Shown: positions 7,482 through 16,128, counted from the first letter of the stretch. The stretch is 64,000 nucleotides of DNA from JB111 sp049856175 (GCF_049856175.1 NZ_JBNDNA010000014.1:1-64000), one strand, 5' to 3'. Program-made: numbers and translations. Notes: generated by a model from the sequence alone, not told the origin.

Positions 7482-7628
7482 GTGCCCACGACATCCGCGC
7501 CCCTCGTCACCAGTGCGGTCGTGGTCATCTGGTGCTTCGCGGCCTGGCTCGTGCCGGTGCTCGTCGGCTCGGTGATCTGGTGCCGTGCCGTGCGGGTGCT
7601 GACGGGTCGGGGCGCGCGTGCGGCGTAG
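7482..7628 (+). CDS. Small one-TM membrane protein
   Basis: A short frame of about 48 codons that begins with GTG and encodes a single hydrophobic helix (LVTSAVVVIWCFAAWLVPVLVGSVIWC) followed by basic residues (RAVRVLTGRGARAA). This is the layout of a small inner-membrane protein with its positive end in the cytoplasm. It diverges from the PH-domain gene. No homologue is recognised and the SD is weak, so it could be spurious. Confidence 0.4.
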   Translation: MPTTSAPLVTSAVVVIWCFAAWLVPVLVGSVIWCRAVRVLTGRGARAA

Positions 7629-7748
7629 GTGGGACCGCCGCGCGGAGAGCCGGGCATCGACCGCGTTGGCTCCTCGTGTCGAACCCGTGGCATGGTGGGG
7701 ACGAGAGCGGGCCGCACCCGACCGCACGCCCCCGAGGAGTCTTCGACG

Positions 7749-8189
7749 ATGAGCTTTTCCGTCTACCTGTCCGGCGAGATCCACACCGAGTGGCGTGATG
7801 AGATCCGGCGGGGTGCGGAGGCCGCCGGCCTGGACGTCGCCTTCACCGCCCCGGTGACCGACCACCCTGCGAGCGACGCCGCCGGCGACCACCTGGGCCC
7901 GACGGACAGCCAGTTCTGGCGCGACCACCGGTCCGCCAAGGTCAACGCCATCCGCACGCGCACCCTCATCGAGCAGAGCGACCTGGTGGTGGTGCGCTTC
8001 GGGGATCAGTACAAGCAGTGGAACGCCGCCTTCGACGCCGGTTACTGCGCCGCGCTCGGCAAGCCGTACGTGACGCTCCACGACGCGGACATCATCCATG
8101 CGCTCAAGGAGGTCGACGCCGCGGCCCAGGCCTGGTGCACGACCACCGACCAGGTGGTCGAGACCCTGCGGTACGTCCTCCGGCCCTGA
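7749..8189 (+). CDS. YtoQ family protein
   Basis: A 146-residue cytoplasmic protein that matches YtoQ along its length: it begins MSFSVYLSGEIHTEWR, has the middle motif HLGPTDSQFWRDHRSAKVNAIRTRTLIEQSDLVVVRFG, then KQWNAAFDAGYCAALGKPYVTLH. The fold resembles nucleoside 2-deoxyribosyltransferase-like proteins (an SGE motif near the start and a late ...DAGYAAALGKP segment), but no activity is established. Start ATG 7749 is supported by GAGGAG about 9 nt upstream. Confidence 0.85.
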   Translation: MSFSVYLSGEIHTEWRDEIRRGAEAAGLDVAFTAPVTDHPASDAAGDHLGPTDSQFWRDHRSAKVNAIRTRTLIEQSDLVVVRFGDQYKQWNAAFDAGYCAALGKPYVTLHDADIIHALKEVDAAAQAWCTTTDQVVETLRYVLRP

Positions 8190-8223
8190 AGGATCCGTAT
8201 CGACGGTCACGGCGTCGGACCTT

Positions 8224-9000
8224 CTAGATGCCTCGTTCCCACAGGATGACCTCGAACAGCTCGCCGACCTGGCGCTTCCCCATGCGGGCGAAGCCGAGGC
8301 TCTCGTAGGAGCGTCCCGCGAGCCGCGCGAGTGGTTGCGCGCCGAGGGCTGGTCCGCCGAGGCCGAGGGACACGCCGACCGGCTTGCACCGCATGACGAC
8401 GACGCGCCTCTTACCCGACGCGTGCTTGCGGTAGATCGTCACGGCGGAGGCAACGCGTGGGTGCCGGTCCTCCGCGAGGCGGTCGGCGATCTCGAGCCCG
8501 CGCCTGACGTCGGCATCGGACCCCTTCTTGATGAACCACAGCGGGGCGGTGATCGCCGACCGTCGCCTCAGGGGGTCCCGCGATCGCGTGAGGTCCTGAA
8601 GGACGGAGAAGGCGGTCGCGCCGACGAGGACCGGCCAGCCGAGCACGCGGGGCGCTGCGCGATCGACCATGTCCCACGTGCTGACGGCATCGTGGTGGTC
8701 GAGGTAGAGGCCGGCGAGATCCGCCCGCCCCTCGTCGTCGAGGCGTCGTCGGGCGCGGAAGTCCAGGATGCAGAAGGCGGCGAGGCGAGGCTCGTACGCA
8801 GGGTGCGCAAACAGTGCCTCGAGCTCCGTCCGCGGGACGTCGGTGGCCCGCTTCGCGATGTCGAACAGCGTGCCCATCCGGACGCCGATGACCGGTTCGT
8901 CGTCGGCCACGCGGGCGCGGATCCGAGAGACCTCACCGGCGTCGGCCGCGCCGTGCAGCGCGTCGACCAGGTCGTCCGCCGTGCTCAGGGAGTCACCCAT
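8224..9000 (-). CDS. AlkD-like DNA alkylation repair protein with a foreign GNAT-like tail
   Basis: A 258-residue protein. Residues 1 to about 193 are the HEAT-like helical repeats of AlkD DNA glycosylases (MGTLFDIAKRATDVPRTELEALFAHPAYEPRLAAF, then LYLDHHDAVSTWDMVDRAAPRVLGWPV, then RRRSAITAPLWFIKKG, RVASAVTIYRKHASG). AlkD excises bulky and cationic alkylated bases. The family's usual C-terminus is absent. Instead about 65 residues ending SYESLGFARMGKRQVGELFEVILWERGI follow, which look like the end of an N-acetyltransferase. Third-position GC stays high, so the tail is coding, not read-through. A deletion fusing two genes is the simplest reading. Confidence 0.7.
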   Translation of the reverse strand: MGDSLSTADDLVDALHGAADAGEVSRIRARVADDEPVIGVRMGTLFDIAKRATDVPRTELEALFAHPAYEPRLAAFCILDFRARRRLDDEGRADLAGLYLDHHDAVSTWDMVDRAAPRVLGWPVLVGATAFSVLQDLTRSRDPLRRRSAITAPLWFIKKGSDADVRRGLEIADRLAEDRHPRVASAVTIYRKHASGKRRVVVMRCKPVGVSLGLGGPALGAQPLARLAGRSYESLGFARMGKRQVGELFEVILWERGI

Positions 9001-9160
9001 GCCGAGAGGCTAGCCAGTGTGTCGGGCCGAGCCGTCGTTGCCGGACCGATGACCGGGTGCGATACTCCGTGCGAGAGCGCGTCGGGCGGGGGAACCATGT
9101 CGCTGGAGGACCGTGCCTCTCCACGACCTGCGACAGCCGCCGACGGAAAGGTGTACGCGC

Positions 9161-10231
9161 ATGGCACGGAAGCGCAAGACGCTCCCCAAGGACTTCCAGC
9201 GGATGCTCACCTCGGCATCGCTGACGGAGCTCGTCGCGGTGTACGACACCTGCGAGCTCGACGCGTACGGCGGGTACCGGAGGTCGACGGCCCTGGGCTT
9301 CCGGGACTGTCCCGACGAGCTCATCGTGTGGCTCGTCGAGCAGGGGCTCGACGTCGACTCCCGTGACTCCGCGGGTCGCACGGCCCTGGCCGATCGGGCG
9401 CAGTCCGCCATGCCGGGGCATGTCCGGCAGATCGGGCTGCTGCTGTCGCTCGGGGCGGACATCGAGGCGACCGGGACGGACGGCCGCACCCCGTTCCAGA
9501 ATGCCGTGCTCCTCCTGAGGGCCCGCGCCGCCGAGCTGCTCGCCGAGTACGGGGCGGCGGTCTCCGGCGACGGCTGGGACCCGACGACGCTGCTGGAGCT
9601 GGCCCTCGGTCGGGTCGAGAACGCGACCGTCACCGAGGCCGTGCCGATCGCCCGCCTGCTCGTCGCACGAGGGGCGTCGGTCACTGACGGGATGCGGGAC
9701 CGGGTCGAGCGGATCGGCGCGAGCTTCGAGCACTATCGCGATGTCTTCGCCGCGGACAAGGTCGACGAGACCGACGCGGCCCTGCGTGAGCTGTACGCGA
9801 TGTTCGACGTCGAACCCGTCGCGAGGCGGGTGATGCACGACGGCTCCTCCCCGATCGTCGTCCCGGCCGGCAGCTGGCGGGAGCAGCACGCCGCGCTGTG
9901 GGAGCTCCTCGTGCCCGGGACGGGGGCCGCGGCGACCCGTCAGGGGGAGGTCATCCGCATCACCGGCAAGGTCGCCGACGAGATGTTCCGCAACGGTGGG
10001 GCGAACTGGGGCCCCGACTACCGGGCGATGATCGATGCGGTCGTCACCACGATCGGTACTCAGGCACCGCTCTCCCCGGACGCCCTCGCCGAGGCGCGGG
10101 ACCTCGGCGAGCGGACCCGCACCGGCCGGGGCGCCGACGCCGACCTCGCGCGCCTCACGGAGCTCGCGGTCGATTGGGTGACGCGGAACCCCGAGCCGCT
10201 CCCGCTCGGCGACGTGCCGTACGCCCGCTGA
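9161..10231 (+). CDS. Ankyrin-repeat protein
   Basis: A 356-residue soluble protein. Residues about 40-150 carry three to four ankyrin-like repeats (TALGFRDCPDELIVWLVEQGLDVDSRDSAGRTAL; QIGLLLSLGADIEATGTDGRTPFQNAV; AAELLAEYGAAVS), a protein-binding scaffold. The C-terminal half (from about residue 210: LRELYAMFDVEPVARRVMHDGSSPIVV) is a separate conserved region of unknown role seen with bacterial ankyrin proteins. Start ATG 9161 has GGAAAGG upstream at good spacing. It diverges from the AlkD-like gene. No secretion signal is visible. Confidence 0.75.
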   Translation: MARKRKTLPKDFQRMLTSASLTELVAVYDTCELDAYGGYRRSTALGFRDCPDELIVWLVEQGLDVDSRDSAGRTALADRAQSAMPGHVRQIGLLLSLGADIEATGTDGRTPFQNAVLLLRARAAELLAEYGAAVSGDGWDPTTLLELALGRVENATVTEAVPIARLLVARGASVTDGMRDRVERIGASFEHYRDVFAADKVDETDAALRELYAMFDVEPVARRVMHDGSSPIVVPAGSWREQHAALWELLVPGTGAAATRQGEVIRITGKVADEMFRNGGANWGPDYRAMIDAVVTTIGTQAPLSPDALAEARDLGERTRTGRGADADLARLTELAVDWVTRNPEPLPLGDVPYAR

Positions 10232-10430
10232 GCAGCCCCCGTCAGGGCGTCGGATGCGGCGGACGCCGAACACCGCGCGTGCTGCGCTCGGTGGCGAGCC
10301 CGAGCCGACCCACCTCGCAGAGCGACCGCCGCCGGCCGCCAGGAGTGCGAGCGTCGCTGCTCGATGTCGACGCCGCGGCGTATCGTCCCGCCGTGCCGGC
10401 GTCCGCCGCGCACCGACCGGAGGGAGTCAC

Positions 10431-11252
10431 GTGAACCCCGAGGCGTCCGTGGTGCGACGCGGGACCGGCATGCCGTTGGTGGCGATCCATGGCAACGGCG
10501 TGGATCATCGCCTGCTCCTGCCGCTCGACCCGTGTTTCGACGACGGGTGGGAACGCCTCTACCTCGACCTCCCGGGGTTCGGCGGCGCGCCCGCGCTGAC
10601 CGGCCACGGCGACCTGCCGGACCTCGCGCGGTGGCTCGTCGACGCGGTCCGCGGGCTCGTCGGGACGGCTCCGTTCGCCCTGCTCGCCAACTCGCTCGGC
10701 GGGCTGCTCGCCCGGCACCTCGTTGCGCAGCTGGGCGAGCAGGTGGTCGGGATCGCGCTGATCGCGCCCGTGGTCGACCCGGACCCGGCCCGGCGCACCC
10801 TGCCGGACCGTCTCGTGGTGGAACGGGACGACGCGCTCCTCGCGTCGCTGCCCGCTGACGACCGCGCAGAGTTCACCGGGATCGCCGCGCGCCAGACGGC
10901 GGAGTCGTGGCTGGCGTTCCGCGACCACGCGCTGCCGGGCATCCGGTCCGCCGACCCGACGGCGATGTCCCGGCTCGCGGCCCGGTACGTCCTCGACGAC
11001 GTGCCGGAGGCGGTGTCACCCCCGTTCGTCCGCCCCGCTCTCGTCGTCACGGGCCGGCAGGACCACGTGGTCGGGTACCGCGACCAGCTCGGGCTGCTCG
11101 ACCACTACGCGGCCGCGACCTACGCGACTCTCGACCGGGCCGGGCACAACGTGCACCTCGAACAGCCGGACGTCGTCTCGGCCCTGGTCCGGGAGTGGTC
11201 GCGCCGGGTCCGGGGTGCTGCGCGTGGCCCCGGTGTCGCCAGGCAGCGCTAG
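10431..11252 (+). CDS. Alpha/beta hydrolase
   Basis: A 273-residue cytoplasmic hydrolase. The oxyanion motif VAIHGNGVDH is near residue 20. The nucleophile Ser88 is in FALLANSLGGLLA (an N-S-L-G variant of the G-x-S-x-G elbow). Asp211 (VTGRQDHVVGY) and His239 (DRAGHNVHLEQP) complete the triad. The substrate cannot be told from sequence. Start GTG 10431 is chosen because GGAGGGAG lies just upstream, and the longer in-frame extension is not protein-like. The 10232-10430 gap before it holds no recognisable gene. Confidence 0.8.
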   Translation: MNPEASVVRRGTGMPLVAIHGNGVDHRLLLPLDPCFDDGWERLYLDLPGFGGAPALTGHGDLPDLARWLVDAVRGLVGTAPFALLANSLGGLLARHLVAQLGEQVVGIALIAPVVDPDPARRTLPDRLVVERDDALLASLPADDRAEFTGIAARQTAESWLAFRDHALPGIRSADPTAMSRLAARYVLDDVPEAVSPPFVRPALVVTGRQDHVVGYRDQLGLLDHYAAATYATLDRAGHNVHLEQPDVVSALVREWSRRVRGAARGPGVARQR

Positions 11253-12169
11253 CCGCACCGACGTCGTGACGATCGGCCCAGCCCACGTGCGGAGACGACC
11301 GCGTTGCCGAGGACGATGAGCGCGATACCCGCCCACTCGTTCACCGCGAGCTGCTCACCCAGCAGGACGAGCCCGGCGAGCGCCGCCCAGACCGGGTTGA
11401 TCGAGGTGAACGTCCCGAACAGCGCCGCCGGGACGCGGCGCAGGGCCTCCAGGTCGGCGACGTAGGGGACGATCGACGACAGCAGCCCGCAGGCGGTCGC
11501 GAGCAGCAGCGCGGACGCGGTGGGTGGACGGGCGGCGAACCAGAGCACCGCCACCGGGAGCCACGCCAGCGCGGTCACGGCGGCTGCCACCGCGGTGCCG
11601 TGGAGTCCCGGCAGCCGCCGACCCACGGAGCGGTTGAGCAGGATGTAGGACCCCCACGCCACGGCGGCGACGAGAGCGAGCGCGATGCCGAGCACGTCCG
11701 TCGTCGGGCCCGGGCTCGTGAGTACGACGACGCCCGCCCCCGCGAGGATCGCGCAGGCGACGTCGAGCGCCCGCCGCGAGCCGGCGATCGCCACGGCCAG
11801 GGGTCCGAGGAACTCCAGCGTGACGGCCAGACCCAGACCGATGCGCTCGATGGCCAGGTACAGACTGAGGTTCATCACGCTGAACACGACCGTGAGCCCG
11901 AGGACCGGGGACCACTGGGCCCTCGTCAGCCCGCGCAGCGGCGGTCGGACGGTCGGTAGCAGGACCGCCGCCGTGACCAGCTGGCGAACCGCGACGACCC
12001 CGACGGGCCCGATCGCAGGGAACGCCGTCGCCCCGAGGGCGGCTCCCGTCTGGTTGGAGGCCGAGCTGCCGAGCATCGTCGCGATCCCCGCCGCACGCCG
12101 GCGCGGGCTCGCGGTCGCTGACGAGCGGGCGGGGTCCTGCTGCGCATCTGCGACCGACGACCGACTCAT
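11249..12169 (-). CDS. EamA/DMT-family inner-membrane exporter
   Basis: A 306-residue membrane protein with about ten hydrophobic helices and two EamA repeats (first from AGIATMLGSSASNQTGAALGA, second from DVLGIALALVAAVAWGSYILLNRSVG). It resembles RhtA-like exporters of amino acids and metabolites. Start ATG 12169 (MSRSSVADAQQ) gives the expected length. It is read divergently from a LysR gene whose start is 69 bp away, so that regulator probably controls it. Its 3' end meets the alpha/beta hydrolase gene head-on, overlapping by a few bases. Confidence 0.82.
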   Translation of the reverse strand: MSRSSVADAQQDPARSSATASPRRRAAGIATMLGSSASNQTGAALGATAFPAIGPVGVVAVRQLVTAAVLLPTVRPPLRGLTRAQWSPVLGLTVVFSVMNLSLYLAIERIGLGLAVTLEFLGPLAVAIAGSRRALDVACAILAGAGVVVLTSPGPTTDVLGIALALVAAVAWGSYILLNRSVGRRLPGLHGTAVAAAVTALAWLPVAVLWFAARPPTASALLLATACGLLSSIVPYVADLEALRRVPAALFGTFTSINPVWAALAGLVLLGEQLAVNEWAGIALIVLGNAVVSARGLGRSSRRRCG

Positions 12170-12238
12170 GCCCGTCACGCTAGGAAGGCCGTTCCGATCC
12201 ACCACATGCATGGAGCGGTCGTGCCATACGCTTTCCTC

Positions 12239-13114
12239 ATGGAGTGGTCGTTGCGCGAGCTGGGGGTGTTCGTCGCCGCGGCCGAGGCGGGGTCGTTCAC
12301 GGACGCCGCGATCGAGCTGGGCGTGTCCCAGGCCGCCGTCTCCCGGACGATCGCCTCCCTCGAACGGACCGTGGGAACCCGCCTGCTGCGCCGAGTGTCG
12401 CGGGGCTGCGAGCCGACCGGGGCCGGCAGCCGGCTCCTCCCACCCGCCCGCCGGGTGCTCGCGGAGGCCGACCGGTTCGAGGAGCTCCTGCGTACGCGGC
12501 ACGAGCGGCTCCGCCTCGGGTACGCGTGGGCCGCGCTCGGGGCCCACACGGCCACGCTGCAGCGGTCCTGGGTTCGCGAGAACCAAGAGATCGAGCTGGA
12601 GCTCGTGCGCCACAGGTCGCCCACGGCGGGACTGGCCGAGGGGCTGTGCGACGTCGCGGTCGTGCGCCGCGACGTCGACGAGAAGCGCTTCGGGTCCGTC
12701 GTCGTCGGCCTGGAGCGTCGCCTCGTCGCCTACGCGGACGACGACGCGCGCTGGGCGAGGAGGCGCAGGCTGACCCTGGCCGAGATCGCCGGACGCACGG
12801 TGGCCGTCGACCCCCGCGTCGGTACCACGACCCGTGACCTGTGGCCCGACGGAGGGGGCCGCCCCGAGCTCGTCGAGACGTCCGACGTCGACGTCTGGCT
12901 CGACACGATCGCCGCCGGGCGCGCCGTCGGCGTCACGGCCGAGGCCACCGCGCACCACCATCCCCGGCCCGGCATCGCCTATCGGCCGGTGACGGACGGG
13001 CCCCGAATAGCGGTCCGCCTGGCCTGGTGGCGCGATGCACGTCCGAGCGGTCTCACCGAGCTCGTGGATGCGGTGACCCGGCTCTACGCCGGCGGACGCG
13101 TTCCGGCGCCCTGA
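12239..13114 (+). CDS. LysR-family transcriptional regulator
   Basis: A 291-residue DNA-binding regulator. The N-terminal winged helix-turn-helix (LRELGVFVAAAEAGSFTDAAIELGVSQAAVSRTIASLERTVGTRLLRR) is typical. The C-terminal periplasmic-binding-like effector domain follows (LRLGYAWAALGAHTATLQ onwards). The ATG at 12239 is preferred; an upstream in-frame ATG at 12206 would add eleven residues. Placement back-to-back with the EamA exporter across a 69-bp gap is the classic LysR-target layout. The gap contains the palindromic CATGCATG at about 12206-12213, though I cannot identify a full T-N11-A box with certainty. Confidence 0.85.
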   Translation: MEWSLRELGVFVAAAEAGSFTDAAIELGVSQAAVSRTIASLERTVGTRLLRRVSRGCEPTGAGSRLLPPARRVLAEADRFEELLRTRHERLRLGYAWAALGAHTATLQRSWVRENQEIELELVRHRSPTAGLAEGLCDVAVVRRDVDEKRFGSVVVGLERRLVAYADDDARWARRRRLTLAEIAGRTVAVDPRVGTTTRDLWPDGGGRPELVETSDVDVWLDTIAAGRAVGVTAEATAHHHPRPGIAYRPVTDGPRIAVRLAWWRDARPSGLTELVDAVTRLYAGGRVPAP

Positions 13115-13153
13115 GTACCCTCGGGCGATCACGACCACCGACGGGGGAGGGGC

Positions 13154-13699
13154 ATGCTGACGGACTACCTGCGCGATCACGCGTTCACGATCGCCTGGTT
13201 CGGCCTCATGGCCTTCGTCTGGTTCGGCTGGGGCCAGGAGGACCCGCCCGCGAGCTGGCGGTGGCGCCTCGGCGTCGGGTCCGGGCTCGGCCTCGTGCTG
13301 GCCGGCGCCTTCGGCGCGTCCGTCGCCGTGCACTGGGGCGGCGGCTCGGCGCTCGAGGGGCGATACCCGTGGTTCGGGGCGCTCGTCGCCGCCGAGGTGC
13401 TCCTCGCGGGCGCCGGATGCCTGTGGCTCTGGCGCGTGCGCCGCACGCGCTGGATGGCCTGGTGGGTGGCGGTCTTCGTCGCCCTGCACTTCATCCCGCT
13501 CGCGTTCTTCCTCGGCGACGCCTCGCTCGCCGTCCTCGGCCTCGTCCAGCTGGTGGCGCTCGCCGTCCTCGTCCCGCGGCTCGCCCGGGACTCAGTGGCG
13601 ACCAGCCGCCTCGTCGGGCCGACGATGGGTGTGACCCTGCTCCTGCTTGCCGCGGTGTCCGCCGTCGTGCTCCTCGTCAGGTACGGCTCGCCCTGGTGA
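13154..13699 (+). CDS. Integral membrane protein of unknown function
   Basis: A 181-residue protein with about five hydrophobic helices (AFTIAWFGLMAFVWFGWG; SGLGLVLAGAFGASVAVHW; ALVAAEVLLAGAGCLWLW; WWVAVFVALHFIPLAFFLG with LAVLGLVQLVALAVLV; and GPTMGVTLLLLAAVSAVVLLV). I do not recognise the family. GGGGGAGGGG precedes the ATG at 13154. It follows the LysR gene by 39 bp and may be co-transcribed with it. A short GC-rich hairpin lies just past its stop. Confidence 0.7.
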   Translation: MLTDYLRDHAFTIAWFGLMAFVWFGWGQEDPPASWRWRLGVGSGLGLVLAGAFGASVAVHWGGGSALEGRYPWFGALVAAEVLLAGAGCLWLWRVRRTRWMAWWVAVFVALHFIPLAFFLGDASLAVLGLVQLVALAVLVPRLARDSVATSRLVGPTMGVTLLLLAAVSAVVLLVRYGSPW

Positions 13700-13705
13700 C
13701 GCGTG

Positions 13706-13734
13706 CCCACCGGATACCCACTCCCGCCGGTGGG
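13706..13734 (+). terminator. Possible weak hairpin terminator
   Basis: CCCACCGG (13706-13713) pairs perfectly with CCGGTGGG (13727-13734) across a 13-nt loop, 7 bp after the membrane-protein stop. There is no U-run, so it could also be an RNA processing or pausing hairpin. Confidence 0.35.
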
Positions 13735-13879
13735 TCGGACGGGTGGCGAGGCCGCCCCGACCCCTGACGCCGTCGGAATTGCGGTGGACCGTGCCGACCC
13801 CGGGCCGCACGCTGGGTGCCGTCCGCGCCGTGCCCCACGGCGCTGCCGACCCGGCCGGACCCGACCTGAGGAGACACGC

Positions 13880-14800
13880 ATGGCGAGCCGCCGCACGCTG
13901 CTGATCGGAGCCGCCGTCGCGGCCGTCGTCGTCGGGGGAGTCGTGGCTCGCTCGCGGGTCGGGCGGCGGTCGGGTCCGCCGGAGCCTGCCGTGCGGCGGA
14001 CCTTCACCACTCCGACCGGGATGGACGTCGTCGTCCTCGGCGACGGTCCGCGGACGATGCTCGTCATCCCGGGCGGCCCGGGCAGCGAGATCTCCGACGG
14101 CGGCATCGGGCGGATGATGGAGAAGGGCCTGTGGCCGTACGTCGAGGCCGGCTGGACGGTGTGGATGGCGACCCGGCCGCGCCACATGCCGCCCGGGCAC
14201 ACGGTCGCGGACATGGCCGCCGACCACGCGCGTCTCATCGACGACGAGATGGGCCACGCGGACGTCGTCCTCGGGCAGTCGTTCGGCGGGATGATCGCCT
14301 TCCACCTCGGGGCGGACCACCCGGGCGTGGCCGATCGATTCGTCGTCGTCGGTGCCGCCGCCACCCTGAGCGACTGGGCGAAGAGCCTGGACCGCCGGCT
14401 GCTCGCCGCCGATCGTGCCGGACATCCCCACGAGGCCGACGCGGTGCTGGTGGAGCTCCTCGTCGACCTCCCGGACCTGCCCGGGGTGCGCGCGCTCGCC
14501 GGGCGGGCGATGGGCGCGATGCTCGCGCGGGGGCGCACCCCGAGGTCCGACCTTCTCGTCGAGGTCGCCGCGGAGGTCGCCTACGACGCGCGCGAGACGC
14601 TCGCCCGCATCGCCACGCCCGTCCTCCTCCTGGGCGGGGGGGCGGACCGCTACTTCCCCGTCGAGGCGCTCACGGCGACAGTCCAGGGCATCCCGGGGGC
14701 CGACCACCGGATCTACCCCGGCGTCGGGCACGTCCAGCTCTTCGGCGACCCGCGGGTCCCGCGCGACGTGCTCGACTGGCTGGCCGGTAGCGCCGATTGA
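13880..14800 (+). CDS. Membrane-anchored alpha/beta hydrolase
   Basis: A 306-residue protein with an N-terminal hydrophobic helix (TLLIGAAVAAVVVGGVVA, residues about 6-23) after two arginines, so probably anchored with the hydrolase outside. The oxyanion motif is LVIPGGPGSE, the nucleophile Ser134 is in GQSFGG, the acid is in GGGADRYFP, and the His is in GVGHVQLF. The substrate is unknown. GAGGAGA sits 5 nt before ATG 13880. A similar but not closely related hydrolase is encoded at 10431. Confidence 0.78.
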   Translation: MASRRTLLIGAAVAAVVVGGVVARSRVGRRSGPPEPAVRRTFTTPTGMDVVVLGDGPRTMLVIPGGPGSEISDGGIGRMMEKGLWPYVEAGWTVWMATRPRHMPPGHTVADMAADHARLIDDEMGHADVVLGQSFGGMIAFHLGADHPGVADRFVVVGAAATLSDWAKSLDRRLLAADRAGHPHEADAVLVELLVDLPDLPGVRALAGRAMGAMLARGRTPRSDLLVEVAAEVAYDARETLARIATPVLLLGGGADRYFPVEALTATVQGIPGADHRIYPGVGHVQLFGDPRVPRDVLDWLAGSAD

Positions 14801-14899
14801 CCGCCTCTGCTCCGGACCTGGCGCCGGTGCCGGGTCCGGCGCAGGACACCCCGTGCGGCACGTTTCGGCCGCCACGCCGCACGGCCATGCGGCGCACCC

Positions 14900-14929
14900 T
14901 TGATTCATCGGTAACAACCGATGTATTAT
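14900..14929 (+). promoter_or_regulatory. Promoter with operator between the -35 and -10 (arsR operon)
   Basis: TTGATT (14900-14905) and TATTAT (14924-14929) are separated by 18 bp. The spacer is filled completely by an inverted repeat: CATCGGT (14906-14912), AACA, ACCGATG (14917-14923). The predicted transcript would start at about 14936-14937, the first base of the arsR ATG, so the mRNA should be leaderless. An ArsR dimer bound here would block RNA polymerase directly. Confidence 0.7.
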
Positions 14930-14936
14930 GCGTGCC

Positions 14937-15275
14937 ATGGGGAGGCCGACGGCACAGCCGGACGTGTTCACGGCGATCGCCCACCCGCGGCGCCGCGAGA
15001 TCCTCGCGCTGCTCGCCGCCGAGGACCGGGCCGTCCGTGACCTCGTCGAGCCGCTCGGACTGGCGCAGTCCACCGTGTCCGAGCACCTCGGCGAGCTGCG
15101 GAAGGTGGGGCTCGTCGTGAGCCGCACGCACGGTCGGGAGCGCGTCTACAGCCTGCAGGTCCGGCCGTTGGGCGAGGTGACCGACTGGCTCGCCTCGCTC
15201 GACCGGTTCTGGACGGAGCGGATCAGCCTCCTCGGCCACGTCCTTGACGACCTCGAGACGAAGGACCAGACATGA
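14937..15275 (+). CDS. ArsR-family repressor
   Basis: A 112-residue winged-helix regulator (DVFTAIAHPRRREILALLAAEDRAVRDLVEPLGLAQSTVSEHLGELRKVGLV). It has no cysteine or histidine cluster for metal sensing, so it belongs to the non-metal ArsR group commonly paired with SRPBCC (AHSA1) genes. The ATG at 14937 lies at the predicted transcription start. Its stop overlaps the ATG of the SRPBCC gene (ATGA), so the two are translationally coupled. The palindrome in its own promoter implies autoregulation. Confidence 0.85.
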   Translation: MGRPTAQPDVFTAIAHPRRREILALLAAEDRAVRDLVEPLGLAQSTVSEHLGELRKVGLVVSRTHGRERVYSLQVRPLGEVTDWLASLDRFWTERISLLGHVLDDLETKDQT

Positions 15276-15703
15276 GTCGCATCCACAAGACCGCGGACTT
15301 CGACGTGCCGGCATCGACGCTGTGGCGCGCACTGACCGAGCCCGAGCTGCTGGCCACCTGGCTGATGCCGAACGACTTCAGGCCCGAGGTCGGCCACCGG
15401 TTCACCATGACGACCGAGCCGGCGCCGATGTTCGACGGCACCGTCCACCTCGAGGTCCTCGAGATCGAGGCGCCGCACCGCATGCGCTGGTCCTGGCGGG
15501 GCGGGCCGATCGACACCATCGTCACGTTCGAGGTGGTCGAGACCGGGCCGGACTCCTGCCGCTTCGAGTTCCTCCAGGAGGGCTTCTCCGGCCTCGGTGC
15601 CGAGTTCGCCCGCGTGTTCCTCAGCGGCGGCTGGAAGAAGACGACGCCGCTCCTGCGTGCGGTCGCCCGCACGCTGCGCACGACGGCGGCGAGCCATGAC
15701 TGA
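15272..15703 (+). CDS. SRPBCC (AHSA1-type) ligand-binding protein
   Basis: A 143-residue START/Bet v1-like protein (ADFDVPASTLWRALTEPELLATWLMPNDFRPEVGHRFTM, then VTFEVVETGPDSCRFEFLQEGFSG and a C-terminal helix GGWKKTTPLLRAVARTL). Proteins of this type bind hydrophobic small molecules and are often encoded with an ArsR repressor; the ligand is unknown. It is coupled to arsR by a 4-bp overlap and overlaps the next gene by 8 bp. Confidence 0.85.
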   Translation: MSRIHKTADFDVPASTLWRALTEPELLATWLMPNDFRPEVGHRFTMTTEPAPMFDGTVHLEVLEIEAPHRMRWSWRGGPIDTIVTFEVVETGPDSCRFEFLQEGFSGLGAEFARVFLSGGWKKTTPLLRAVARTLRTTAASHD

Positions 15704-16091
15704 CGCCGCCGCGCTCGCGCGCAAGCTGCAGGCCAAGCCGGGCGCCACCGTGTGGACCTGGCCCGAGTCGGACGACCTGCCCGAGGCGCTGCGCGGCGCC
15801 CACGAGGTCGTGCCCGGTCCGGTGACGGAGGCCGACGTCGCCGTGCTGCTCACCGAGGACCGCGCGGCGGTCGACACCGTCCTCGCCGACCACCTCGAGG
15901 AGCTGACCGACGTCGGCGCGGTGTGGATCGTCTACGCCAAGGGCAACCGGACCGACGTCAACCGCGACACCCTGTGGGTCCAGCTGGCCGAGTACGGATG
16001 GCGCGCCGTCTCCCAGGTCTCCTGGTCCGACACCCGATCGGCCCTGCGTGTGCGGCCGCTGCGCGAGGGGGAGGTCCCGCGCACGGCTTAG
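15696..16091 (+). CDS. DUF3052-like protein
   Basis: A 131-residue acidic protein (LARKLQAKPGATVWTWPESDDLPEALRGAHEVVPGP, then DVAVLLTEDRAAVDTVLADHLEELTDVGAVWIVYAKGN and YGWRAVSQVSWSDTRSALRVRPL). The pattern of a GATVW strand, a middle WIVYAK strand and a final W-S-x-T-x-S-x-L-R-x-R-P motif matches DUF3052, a family of unknown function. The ATG at 15696 overlaps the SRPBCC stop, making it the third gene of the arsR operon. Confidence 0.75.
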   Translation: MTDAAALARKLQAKPGATVWTWPESDDLPEALRGAHEVVPGPVTEADVAVLLTEDRAAVDTVLADHLEELTDVGAVWIVYAKGNRTDVNRDTLWVQLAEYGWRAVSQVSWSDTRSALRVRPLREGEVPRTA

Positions 16092-16128
16092 GAGTAGCCG
16101 GCCAGGACGCCGGTGGCGTGCTCTCGGT

